Origin: a virus
IMG/VR virus record: IMGVR_UViG_3300025889_000925
Coordinates: 1 to 24,213 of that record
Strand: one strand, 5' to 3'
DNA length: 24,213 bases
The notes beneath the pieces were generated by a model. It did not search any database. It was given only the letters and a program-made list of their open reading frames with translations, and was not told where the DNA came from. Shown one piece after another: positions 6,589 through 14,670 of the stretch (position 1 is its first letter; each line of letters begins with the position of its first letter). The position numbers and the translations under genes were made by a program.

Positions 6589-6920
6589 CGTGTTTCCTCC
6601 GTACAAGAGACAGTCACATTGGCACCTTCTGAGATCATATACACCGCCGCTTTGTTCGCAATCTCAATCGCCGTTGCTGCTGGCAGTCGTTGCCCCGTAC
6701 TTGCGGTAACGGCAGAATCACCCCATCGCACATGTACCGTGGCCGATGTGTTCGTGCAGTTCAGTGCCGAACGGAAGGCATTAGCAGCCAAGACTAGCGT
6801 GGCTGCATTCGTAACAGTCACATCGGCCTTAGCTGAAATCTGAGCGCCGATCTCAGCCTGCCCCTCGCCAGGGCACACAACCGCCAACGCCATCAATACA
6901 ACTGCAATATAACGCTTCAT
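6585..6920 (-). CDS. secreted phage beta-sandwich protein (111 aa)
   Basis: First gene after the promoter at 6940-6968. The ATG at 6920 follows GGAGGGGC; a much longer frame upstream has no ribosome site and would run through the promoter. The signal peptide (MKRYIAVVLMALAVV, ending GQA) is followed by about 90 residues with the pattern common to small phage decoration or fibre-attachment beta-sandwiches: TLVLAANAFRSALNC, then VHVRWGDSAVT and GQRLPAATAIEI. Two Cys, one in the second strand and one at the end (VSCTEETR), could form a disulfide. The unusual feature is a phage structural-type fold carrying an export signal. Exact role unknown. Confidence 0.72.
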   Translation of the reverse strand: MKRYIAVVLMALAVVCPGEGQAEIGAQISAKADVTVTNAATLVLAANAFRSALNCTNTSATVHVRWGDSAVTASTGQRLPAATAIEIANKAAVYMISEGANVTVSCTEETR

Positions 6921-6939
6921 ATGCCCCTCCAGTAAGGTG

Positions 6940-6968
6940 ATTATAGGGAACCATGTTCCTGTGAACAA
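6940..6968 (-). promoter_or_regulatory. sigma70-like promoter for the secreted-protein cassette
   Basis: On the minus strand the -35 is TTGTTC (6963-6968) and the -10 is a perfect TATAAT (6940-6945), separated by exactly 17 bases. Transcription would start near 6933, leaving a leader of about 13 bases that carries GGAGGGG before the ATG at 6920. It lies in the only gap between the tail-fibre stop (6997) and the cassette, and A/T-rich sequence lies just upstream of the -35. The -35 matches only its first three bases well (TTG), so strength may depend on a regulator. Confidence 0.65.
6947..6959. repeat. inverted repeat in promoter spacer (possible operator)
   Basis: GGAAC-CAT-GTTCC, a 5-bp perfect inverted repeat with a 3-base centre, occupies most of the spacer between the -10 and -35. 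A further half-site, GAAC (6963-6966), follows three bases later and overlaps the -35. A protein bound here would block RNA polymerase. The half-sites resemble the GAAC/GTTC arms of Gram-positive-type LexA boxes, but those have a 4-base centre, so I do not call it a LexA site. Confidence 0.45.
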
Positions 6969-6996
6969 TTTATTATTTCTACCTATGTTGCGCGGA

Positions 6997-8997
6997 TTAT
7001 AGCTCATCATCAGCAGTCCAGTGGAGATAGTGAAAATCGCCAGCCGTATTCGCAGCATTGGGACCAAAATTTAAGATTAACTGTCTCGCATTTGACACAA
7101 GTGTAGAGATGGCGTCATCTGCTGCATCCGACGCATTTCTTGGGTGAGCATTGGCTGCAAATGGGTTATAGGTCGTTACCGATGGGGCGTCAATCATAGC
7201 TGGTTTCAGCGGAACGACAAACGCATTTGCCGTCGTGGCAGTATAGGGGGAGTACCATATTTCGCATGATGCCGCAGAGCCGACATTCTGCACCGGAGCG
7301 ACATCGTAGGCAAACGACTTCTGATAGTACCTTTTGCACTGTTCGTATTCTGCTGCAAACGGGATATATTGGAGCGCCGTGGCTGATCCCCCGATCTCCA
7401 TTTTGACACCAGTGATACGGAAAAAGTTGGAATTGGAATCGAGTCCATTGACTTGAGAGGCCGACGCATAGAGCGCCCCAGCCGTCCAAGCTCCTACAGT
7501 GCCGTGGAAGTTCGACCCCGCCGCTAACGTCCAGATTAGCTCGGCTCCAATGCCGGTTGTATAGTTCCACGTTCCCGCTGCTGGAGACGAGCCGATGGTA
7601 ATTGTTTTATGCTCAGGGGTATCTGCAACATCCACAGTGTACTCTGCAATGTAGTATCGGTCCGTGCCGCTATTGCGTATCGCAAAGGAATGGACCCCCG
7701 TCTTCGTGGAAGATACCCAAAAGGAGACTGTGATTTCTCGCTGGGCAAAGTGTCGCCAATTCCCACCCTCGATTTTGTGCCTGACCGAGTAGGTATCGGC
7801 TGCACCAATAGCCGCATCAGCCGTGGTTACATCGACTTCCAGGCTGTAGTTCAGCAAGACGCCAGCTTGCGCCACGCTAGGGACAGTCGTGGACTGTCTC
7901 AGCGTGACGACTCCAGCGCCAACTTGCTTCCAGTGAAAGCGGTCTGCCGCAAATTGTCCATCAGCCGCAGCCGCGAATGTCGTACCACGCTGCCACACTT
8001 CCATTGTCCCATTGATGATTGGATTCTGGATTGATGTGAGAGAAGAGAGCGGGTTAGAGACAGCGGTTCCGTCAGCCTTCATAGGCGTAAGGCGGAATTG
8101 CGTGGTGGTTACGGCCACCACCAAGATCTTATCTCCCGTTGCCGCAGTAAATGTCCCTCCACTGGCAATCCCGTCAATCAGCATATTTGCGCCTGCGACG
8201 AAGGGAGCCGCCGCCGCACAGACCAGTAACCGCTGGGCACCAGCCTGCGGCGAGGCGACAAACCCCGTTGCGGGAGTTGCGCCGGTATAATTCACCGTAT
8301 TCCCAACGGTAATCGCAAAGATATCTGGGGTTGCTGATGATGCCACTGTAGAGATGGCTTCGTTAATGCCGCCGACCATTGAAATGTCTGTAACGGCTGA
8401 TAAGGCGAGGCTGGCAATCGTCGGGTTGTTAATAGTCGGGTTGTCTTGCCTGACGACTGATCCTGTACCTGTCGCCGTCGTGACTCCGGTACCGCCTTCA
8501 GCAACCGCAACAGGGGTTGAGATCGTCCCAGCACTCACCACATTAGCCCAGTCGATTCCTCCGCCAACCTTCGCTCTCGCAAAACTCCCCGCAACAGGCG
8601 CGTCTACGGATTGATCCACAGTCGAAGACGACTTGCTGAACGAGAGACAGCGGCGAAGATGCTCTTTCACTTGCTGCAACCGCATCGCCAGCTTGTCAAA
8701 GTCCCGCTCAATGCGCTCTGGGGGGAAGGTTTCGGATTGGTAGTTTGAAGTCTGTGTGGTTGGCTGCTTGCGAAGTCGCGTGATGATGGTTCCGTTGGCA
8801 TACGTGGCAACCGTCGTGATATTCCCACCGCCATCCACCCCGACACCAGACACGGCATAATCAGTATCAAGTGTTAAGACCGTTTCGTTCGCCAGCACTT
8901 CAATTTCAGATTCATCAAGAATCTTGAAGGTGTACGGGAAGACGGTCGTGGCCCCGTTCGCGGTGCTTCGGTTGACGGCATCAGATTCATTCAGCAT
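6997..8997 (-). CDS. tail fibre protein with T7 gp17-like N-terminal domain
   Basis: A 666-aa protein; AAGGAG precedes the ATG. Residues 1-125 match the T7 gp17 N-terminal, tail-attaching domain: TVFPYTFKILDESEIEVL, LDTDYAVSGVGVDGGGNI, GTIITRLRKQP, then ERIERDFDKLAMRLQQVKEH. The middle (about 130-340) is Gly/Ala/Thr/Val-rich repeat-like beta structure typical of trimeric fibre shafts. From about 350 there is a beta-sandwich head region ending in QYIPFAAEYEQCKRYYQKSF (about 560), a motif common near the C-termini of phage fibres. A last segment of about 90 residues completes the tip. It should bind the cell-surface receptor. No chaperone gene follows; the next gene has its own promoter. Confidence 0.88.
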   Translation of the reverse strand: MLNESDAVNRSTANGATTVFPYTFKILDESEIEVLANETVLTLDTDYAVSGVGVDGGGNITTVATYANGTIITRLRKQPTTQTSNYQSETFPPERIERDFDKLAMRLQQVKEHLRRCLSFSKSSSTVDQSVDAPVAGSFARAKVGGGIDWANVVSAGTISTPVAVAEGGTGVTTATGTGSVVRQDNPTINNPTIASLALSAVTDISMVGGINEAISTVASSATPDIFAITVGNTVNYTGATPATGFVASPQAGAQRLLVCAAAAPFVAGANMLIDGIASGGTFTAATGDKILVVAVTTTQFRLTPMKADGTAVSNPLSSLTSIQNPIINGTMEVWQRGTTFAAAADGQFAADRFHWKQVGAGVVTLRQSTTVPSVAQAGVLLNYSLEVDVTTADAAIGAADTYSVRHKIEGGNWRHFAQREITVSFWVSSTKTGVHSFAIRNSGTDRYYIAEYTVDVADTPEHKTITIGSSPAAGTWNYTTGIGAELIWTLAAGSNFHGTVGAWTAGALYASASQVNGLDSNSNFFRITGVKMEIGGSATALQYIPFAAEYEQCKRYYQKSFAYDVAPVQNVGSAASCEIWYSPYTATTANAFVVPLKPAMIDAPSVTTYNPFAANAHPRNASDAADDAISTLVSNARQLILNFGPNAANTAGDFHYLHWTADDEL

Positions 8998-9006
8998 AGT
9001 AACTCC

Positions 9007-12000
9007 TTACTGGGCATTGAACTGCGTCGCACGTTTCCCACGCTTGTCCTGCACGCGTTGCGCTAAGTCTGGGAAGGTTGTGTGTAGATATTCCTGTGTG
9101 CGCTCAGGATTTGTCATCACCATTCTGGCATAGTCTCGGTAGGCGCTGATCCAATGCGTGATAATGGCTTTCTTCCCCCCGTCAGGACCATCCGATGCGT
9201 GCATGTATAGATCGGAATGAATAACCTGCTGCAATCGCTCCTTGAGCGTCATATCGTTTAATGTCTTCACGCTTCCAGCAAGTCTCTGAAACGCATCATA
9301 TTCTTGCGGCGTGAGTCGCACGCCTTCAATGTTACGATCAGGCAAGGAAATGGGAATCTGCTGCTTCACTAATTCTTCTGCTACAGTGTCAGCCTTCACT
9401 GAAGACGTATAGAGTGGGGTAACAAGATCAGGCCCAACACCACCTTCAAAGAGGATCGGCTCACCCCAGAGATTACGTGTGGGCGGCAAGCTATCTGAAT
9501 AGCCAGGAACCTTCGACTTGAACGCATCCAGAATACTATCGACTTCGCGCATCACTGGATCATTCAGGCGCGTCAGTTGTCGCATCCCTGAAGAGGCTGG
9601 GACGATTGTCGGCAATTCCTTTTCAAGGAAGGATTGCCACACGTTGATGTCTGACGATGCTGCCGCATTCAATGTGCCCGCCAGCCCCTTTACAAATGTC
9701 TTATTGGAAATGTTTCTCTGAAAGGCAACAAGTACGGCAGCAACTAATTTGTCCGCCTCTTCCTTCGGGAGTTGTCCAGCAAGGTCTGCCACATCAGCAG
9801 CGATCCCTAGAAATGATCCGAACGGCTCTATGCGAGACAGTGCGATATACTCATCGCCAACCTTCACGGAATATGGTTGCCATCCCGTCTGCTTCTTAAT
9901 CTTGAGAAGTTCCTTATCTTTTGGCCCACCACCTGTAATGATGCCTTCTGCCGACAAACTCCCCAAGTAGGCCATCGTCATGCTGCCAAGGCTGATCTTG
10001 GCTAACTGCAACGCCATCCGTGATCCGCCAGCCGCCAGTTCTTCCCGTACCGCATTTGAAGCAAATGCCAGTGGTGTCCGCTCCCCTGCATATTTGAAGA
10101 TATTCGTAGGGGTTCGCACGAAAGGCAGTACGATGCGTCCCAGCGGGGTACCGGCAAGAGCTTGCATTTTCTGGCCAGCTTCCCCCAAGTCCCTTGTAAA
10201 CGTGGTGTATGCCGCAAACTCCTTAGCCGCTTCATCAATCGAGTCTGGAGGATTCGCCAGAATGCGCTGCTCAATGTCCCGCATCTTCCGTGCAGCCTGC
10301 TCGCCAGTCAGGCCCGCCTCTGTCACGGAGCGATACGCTTCTCGCTTGGCGAGTGCGCGGGCTTCAGCGCGAAAGGCAATCGCCTTAAAGTAATCATCAG
10401 CCGCTAAAAGGAATCGCCCTGGCAATCTGATCATAGACCCTAAAAAGTCAACTGCTCGACCTGGCACGCCCGTCAGCGCCAGCGCATCAGCCGTAATGGC
10501 ACGTGATGGACCCTCCAGCTTGCCGTGCCCAAGCTGAGACTCTTCTGATTTGAACGCTTGCCAAGCCATACGCCACGCATCGCCCTGCGCCTCCACGATG
10601 CCGCGAGCCATCGCCAAGGCTTCCGATGGTCTAACTTCCTTGCTGAACATTGCCGCCATCTGCCGTTCTGGAATGGCCCACGCAATCGTGGCCATATTAC
10701 TGATGATGTTTGTGGCATGAGTCGCTGGGCTGGAGAGTAGCCCATTGATCCAGTATTCCACGAACATATCCCATTTGGTCGGATTTGCCATGACCTTTGC
10801 TGCGGCCATGAATTCTTCCGGTGTCTTCATGCCGGAAATGATCTGTGTGAGCTTTTGGCGAGTAAGGGCTGGCGCTCCAGTTTTTGCCAAGTCGTCTTGC
10901 TGCTTGAAGAAGTCCAGCCATTGTTTTATGTAGGGGTCGCTAATCCTAACCTTTTCTTCTGTCTTTGCTGGAATCATCCCTGTGGTAGGACGCGACGGAC
11001 TCAGTAAGCGTTGCGTGCGCCCAGACTCCGCATAGACTCCAGCGATCTTGCTGACTGCCTCTTGTACTTTAGGCATCTGCTGCAACAGCGCCAAGAATGC
11101 CTGCTCATCCTTTGGATTTGCGGCAACCCAAGCGGATAGTTGCCTGACAGGTTCCGCAAGATCCTTAAACATGCGCTTGACCGCAACTACATCAGAGTCT
11201 TTTAAGATCGTGCCAGGCGGAAGATCGAGAAACCCTTCTAGCTGAATAGCGTCAGGCCGTACCGACTCTGCGGTAACTTGCACATCTGACCGCACACCAC
11301 GGCGCTGTCTTGAGACACGATCAGAAAATGTCTTGAGATGTTCGTCAAAGGCTCGCTGCGATTCGTCAATCCGCACGGCCTCTTCCCACGTAACAGGCGT
11401 TTCAGTGCCCGTAGACTGCTTGCCACTCCCCTTCCCTATTGACATTGACCCACGTTCAGATCGAAGAATTTCAACGGCCTTGCCGAATTCTTTTGCGATC
11501 AGCGGGGCCAATTCTCTCCCGACAACCTTGCCACTCTTTAGGACGGCTCCTACCATTGGGACTGCGGCCAACGCTGTCTCGATCCCTGCGGCTGTGTCGG
11601 ACTCTTCTCCGCCTGGAAGGCCAGCCATGAATTCCACAAACCCTGTCGCCATTGCATCGGCTTGCGTTTCATCGAGACCAATGGCTCGACCGGCCACAAC
11701 AAGACCAGGGTGCAACGCTTCAGCCAGTTGCTTGCCCGCTTTCCCGATCTGCTCTGCAGCTAACTCGCCTGTTCCAATTTTTGCAGTCAAGTCCTTGTAC
11801 TGCTGACGCACCGCCTCCATCTCCGGCGTGTCAACGGTGATCGTTTTGCGCTCAACGGACTTGATTGGCTGATCGGTCACTACCTCCCCAGGCGTATCAG
11901 GCCCAGGGGGCTTGGCGAGAGTCAATTCCGTAATCGGTTTCTCATTAGTGGCTGTCGTATCATTCCCGTCTTTGGGAGGCGCATCGACTGACAGGGACGT

Positions 12001-12111
12001 AAACGGGTTATAGATAGTTCCGCCTCCACCATGAGTTTCCAGTTGGCTCGACTGCCATTGATCGGTCGCCAATCTGGACTTACTGTACGACTCGTCAAAT
12101 GTCTCGTCCAT
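9007..12111 (-). CDS. large internal virion protein, gp16-like
   Basis: A 1034-aa protein in the position of T7 gp16 (1318 aa), immediately before the tail fibre; its ATG overlaps the upstream TAA as TAATG. The N-terminal 90 residues are polar and probably disordered; most of the rest is helical. Residues 445-473 (NPTKWDMFVEYWINGLLSSP, then THATNIISN) are a conserved run seen in many very large phage proteins and polyvalent proteins that are injected into or packaged in the head. Hydrophobic helices near 175-200 and 715-740 could be membrane-active. I see no clear lytic-transglycosylase motif, unlike the N-terminus of T7 gp16. It is expected to be ejected with the DNA and help form the translocation channel. 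Confidence 0.75.
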   Translation of the reverse strand: MDETFDESYSKSRLATDQWQSSQLETHGGGGTIYNPFTSLSVDAPPKDGNDTTATNEKPITELTLAKPPGPDTPGEVVTDQPIKSVERKTITVDTPEMEAVRQQYKDLTAKIGTGELAAEQIGKAGKQLAEALHPGLVVAGRAIGLDETQADAMATGFVEFMAGLPGGEESDTAAGIETALAAVPMVGAVLKSGKVVGRELAPLIAKEFGKAVEILRSERGSMSIGKGSGKQSTGTETPVTWEEAVRIDESQRAFDEHLKTFSDRVSRQRRGVRSDVQVTAESVRPDAIQLEGFLDLPPGTILKDSDVVAVKRMFKDLAEPVRQLSAWVAANPKDEQAFLALLQQMPKVQEAVSKIAGVYAESGRTQRLLSPSRPTTGMIPAKTEEKVRISDPYIKQWLDFFKQQDDLAKTGAPALTRQKLTQIISGMKTPEEFMAAAKVMANPTKWDMFVEYWINGLLSSPATHATNIISNMATIAWAIPERQMAAMFSKEVRPSEALAMARGIVEAQGDAWRMAWQAFKSEESQLGHGKLEGPSRAITADALALTGVPGRAVDFLGSMIRLPGRFLLAADDYFKAIAFRAEARALAKREAYRSVTEAGLTGEQAARKMRDIEQRILANPPDSIDEAAKEFAAYTTFTRDLGEAGQKMQALAGTPLGRIVLPFVRTPTNIFKYAGERTPLAFASNAVREELAAGGSRMALQLAKISLGSMTMAYLGSLSAEGIITGGGPKDKELLKIKKQTGWQPYSVKVGDEYIALSRIEPFGSFLGIAADVADLAGQLPKEEADKLVAAVLVAFQRNISNKTFVKGLAGTLNAAASSDINVWQSFLEKELPTIVPASSGMRQLTRLNDPVMREVDSILDAFKSKVPGYSDSLPPTRNLWGEPILFEGGVGPDLVTPLYTSSVKADTVAEELVKQQIPISLPDRNIEGVRLTPQEYDAFQRLAGSVKTLNDMTLKERLQQVIHSDLYMHASDGPDGGKKAIITHWISAYRDYARMVMTNPERTQEYLHTTFPDLAQRVQDKRGKRATQFNAQ

Positions 12112-13739
12112 TATTCTGCACCCATCACGCCTTTGGACCGATCTGGTTCAGACTTGCCGCCAAAGAATCTCTCCATAAACCCAGGAGGAGGGGGTGGAGG
12201 AAGGTTGCGAATAGCCTCCTCAACCGCTGCTCGGCCACGAGACGACTGAGATTCGTCTCGGTAGGCTTTGTATGCGCTAGGGGAAATCGCCTTGAGATCC
12301 ATCAAGCCTTTCATTTTGGCATCGTCCAGTTGCATCCGATCAGTCTTGGTTAAGCCAAGACGCTTCTCTACAACTGGCTTAAAGATGTCTTCGGCCTGCT
12401 TCATGATTTTCCACGGATCTTCGGATGGATTCTGCGCCATTTTGCGGTAAAAAAACTGTTCGGCATCCGTAATGGTTTGCTCAGATAGTGCATCGAATTT
12501 ATCTGCGGGGCCAGTTGTTCTTAGGCTGCGGACCAAATTTGTATGCGCGTGGCTGACTTCCTTATCCAAGGCTGCATGTCCGCTAGATTGTCGATACTCC
12601 TGCACGCCTCGAAACACGCCCATCAAATGCGTAAACTCTTCCTTGAGGATTTTCCCTTGCGTAAAATCACTGACAAGCCCTTGCTCCAGACCATCTTGGA
12701 GTGCTTCAGGGGAGAACTTCAATGCACTGAGCGAGGCGTCGATTTGAGCCGCTAACCCGCGCTCGTATCGGGTCATATCGGGGGCCTGCTGCATTTTCGT
12801 TTGCAGTTCAGATAATGTACGCGCCACACCATCATCAACATCTCTGCTCCGAAGCATTGAAGGGAGACGATCTGCAATGCTTTTCCCTTCAAGGACATCT
12901 GCCGTAAGTAGGTTTGCATTCATGGCCTGCGTCTGCTTTACCGCTGCTTCCTGCTGCCTTCGCAGGCGGTCGTCTTCGACCTGCTGTGCGTGCATGGTAA
13001 GCGTCGCCACTTGTTCATAATGCGCGAGCTTCCCCCAATCCAGCGATACGGGGCGATACCCTGTTGGGCCACCCGCTCGCATCGCCAGCATCTCATCAGG
13101 ATGCTGCCGCGCAAACGCTGACCAATACCGATCCTGTAGCCCTTCGCGCATCTTCTGTGCATTGAGCGGCGAGAGATGTCCGTTCTTCTCCAGCCCTGAC
13201 ACAAGAGCCTCGGCCATACTCGATAAATTGCTGATATCCTGCACCTGTGAGTCTGGGCTGAGTTGCGAGTACGCTGCCGCCTGATCCATGCGCTGCTCGG
13301 CGGCCTGGCTCGTTTGCACGATCTGCCGTTCCGTTTCGATCTTTCGCCCTTCATGGCGGAGCGCAATTACTGCCCGCTGGTCTAACTGCGTTTTGTGAAT
13401 CTGGAACGCCGTTCGCACAGGAGTTGACACCGGACGCTTCATGAGATCTTCGTTCAGTGTATCAAGATACTTGCCGAAGACCATCGGCTGCTTGGCAATG
13501 TCGGGTTCTTTTAGCGATTCCTGATAGGCCCGATCAAGACCATCCTGATAATCGGCCTCCAGCGAAACAATATCGAGCTTATCTTTTTGGTCCTGCAACG
13601 CCGCATCGATTCGTCCCAGCGTATTGCCTAACCCGATCACAGACCGGCCCGCCTGCCCGCCGAGCGATTCGGCATTGGCTGATGGTAGGCGGAGCATGGC
13701 CCCTTGGCTTTGCGCGGTGAGAACGGGAATCTTCGGCAT
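12111..13739 (-). CDS. internal virion protein, gp15-like
   Basis: A 542-aa, mostly alpha-helical, charged protein starting MPKIPVLTAQSQGAMLRLPS. Its ATG overlaps the TAA of the gene before (TAATG) and its own TAA overlaps the next ATG in the same way. Position between the gp14-like and gp16-like proteins, size (T7 gp15 is 747 aa) and long helical character (KDKLDIVSLEADYQDGLDRAY; repeated Gln/Glu-rich helices) fit an ejected core protein that assembles with its neighbours in the periplasm. The C-terminal Pro run (PPPPPPG, near residue 520) precedes a short polar tail. Identity rests on gene order more than on a diagnostic motif. Confidence 0.72.
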   Translation of the reverse strand: MPKIPVLTAQSQGAMLRLPSANAESLGGQAGRSVIGLGNTLGRIDAALQDQKDKLDIVSLEADYQDGLDRAYQESLKEPDIAKQPMVFGKYLDTLNEDLMKRPVSTPVRTAFQIHKTQLDQRAVIALRHEGRKIETERQIVQTSQAAEQRMDQAAAYSQLSPDSQVQDISNLSSMAEALVSGLEKNGHLSPLNAQKMREGLQDRYWSAFARQHPDEMLAMRAGGPTGYRPVSLDWGKLAHYEQVATLTMHAQQVEDDRLRRQQEAAVKQTQAMNANLLTADVLEGKSIADRLPSMLRSRDVDDGVARTLSELQTKMQQAPDMTRYERGLAAQIDASLSALKFSPEALQDGLEQGLVSDFTQGKILKEEFTHLMGVFRGVQEYRQSSGHAALDKEVSHAHTNLVRSLRTTGPADKFDALSEQTITDAEQFFYRKMAQNPSEDPWKIMKQAEDIFKPVVEKRLGLTKTDRMQLDDAKMKGLMDLKAISPSAYKAYRDESQSSRGRAAVEEAIRNLPPPPPPGFMERFFGGKSEPDRSKGVMGAE

Positions 13740-14206
13740 TAGTCTTTCCCCCAGACCGGATCATACTGCTGATAGCGACTCTGATATCCGCCGCGAGTCG
13801 CAAAGAACGACGAGAGAATGCTGGTGCCCTGCGCGGCTCCAGAGATGCCGGTGAAGAGATTAGATCGGTTCAATAGCTTCGCCTCATAGCGTTTCCCCGA
13901 CGCCATAAGGCCACCTGTTCTTCGTATGTCCTGCGCTTGTAGTTCTGTCTGCTTGGCAAAATCTAACTCTTGCAACAGCGGGCTTCCCGTATCAGCGCGA
14001 ATACCACTTGCGGCAGCAATCGCTCGCCCCTTCGCGGCCTCTAGCCCAGCCCCACGCCTAAACTGCCGCTCCTGAAAGGCGCTTACCTGCTCAAAGTTTC
14101 GTGCTTCCTCCTCAGAGGCTTGGGCATTGGCCTTACTAGATGCCAACTGTGAGCCAATGCCCATCACCGTACCGAGAATTGCCATTGCGCCTGCTACATA
14201 GGCCAT
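13739..14206 (-). CDS. internal virion protein, gp14-like
   Basis: A 155-aa protein with a hydrophobic N-terminal helix (MAYVAGAMAILGTVMGIGSQ) followed by a long Ala/Glu/Gln helix and the segment AAASGIRADTGSPLLQELDF. This combination (apolar start, SSKANAQASEEEARN helix, ASGI-x-x-x-TGS motif) is typical of the small gp14-type internal proteins of short-tailed phages, which insert in the outer membrane during DNA ejection. T7 gp14 is 196 aa. The C-terminus is Gly/Tyr/Gln-rich. It overlaps the preceding gene by 13 bases, with AAGGGATGG upstream of the ATG. Confidence 0.75.
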   Translation of the reverse strand: MAYVAGAMAILGTVMGIGSQLASSKANAQASEEEARNFEQVSAFQERQFRRGAGLEAAKGRAIAAASGIRADTGSPLLQELDFAKQTELQAQDIRRTGGLMASGKRYEAKLLNRSNLFTGISGAAQGTSILSSFFATRGGYQSRYQQYDPVWGKD

Positions 14207-14670
14207 GTGTCCATCCCTTCGACTAGCTCAAATCGTTGCACGGCTCGCTTGTCAGGTAAGTAGGCGTGGGCAATCCCACCTTCGGGAGCAAACCCCAATA
14301 CACGAAGCCATTGCTGGTTTCGCACGCTCTCATCGAGCGCCACCGCTTCAAGGCGATGGAGGCGATGCACGCGGATAATGTCACGAAGAAACGCTCGCGT
14401 CAGGCGCGTCAACCACAACCCATGTTCTGCAATGTCGTCACTCACCGACATCCAGGCGGCTCCCACTCCAGGCCATGCTAAGACGACTCCCGCGCACCCC
14501 ACTGGACGATCACGCACCCATGCTGTGAAAGCCGGTCCTGCATTGGCGTGCTGAATCGTAATATCGCAAGACTGGTTGGGGTCGTCACGGTTCACAAGCC
14601 GTGACACATCCTCAATTTGAAAGGGTCGGACTTCCGGCCTAATCTTTGTCGCCAAATGACAGACTCCCAT
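14194..14670 (-). CDS. gp13-like (DUF2833) protein with GNAT-type fold
   Basis: Up to 158 aa. The sequence has the outline of a GNAT acetyltransferase (FTAWVRDRPVGCAGVVL as strands 2-3; HRLEAVALDESVRNQQWLRVLGF as the C-terminal half) and matches the layout of the T7 gp13 family (internal protein A, DUF2833), which is often reported as GNAT-like. It lies exactly where gp13 is expected, between the gp12-like and gp14-like genes. T7 gp13 (138 aa) is needed for virion morphogenesis; enzymatic activity here is doubtful. Start: the ATG at 14670 overlaps the previous gene by 32 bases and lacks a ribosome site, whereas a TTG at 14655 has GGGAG eight bases upstream and may be the real start. Confidence 0.72.
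   Translation of the reverse strand: MGVCHLATKIRPEVRPFQIEDVSRLVNRDDPNQSCDITIQHANAGPAFTAWVRDRPVGCAGVVLAWPGVGAAWMSVSDDIAEHGLWLTRLTRAFLRDIIRVHRLHRLEAVALDESVRNQQWLRVLGFAPEGGIAHAYLPDKRAVQRFELVEGMDTWPM

Noticed and set aside
6947-6959. LexA (SOS) box of Gram-positive type, from GAAC and GTTC arms
   Set aside because: Those boxes have a 4-base centre; here it is 3 bases. Kept only as an unspecified inverted repeat.
6997-8997. Diversity-generating retroelement target in the tail fibre, suggested by the BPP-1-like capsid genes
   Set aside because: No reverse transcriptase, template repeat or C-type lectin-like C-terminus is visible in the window.
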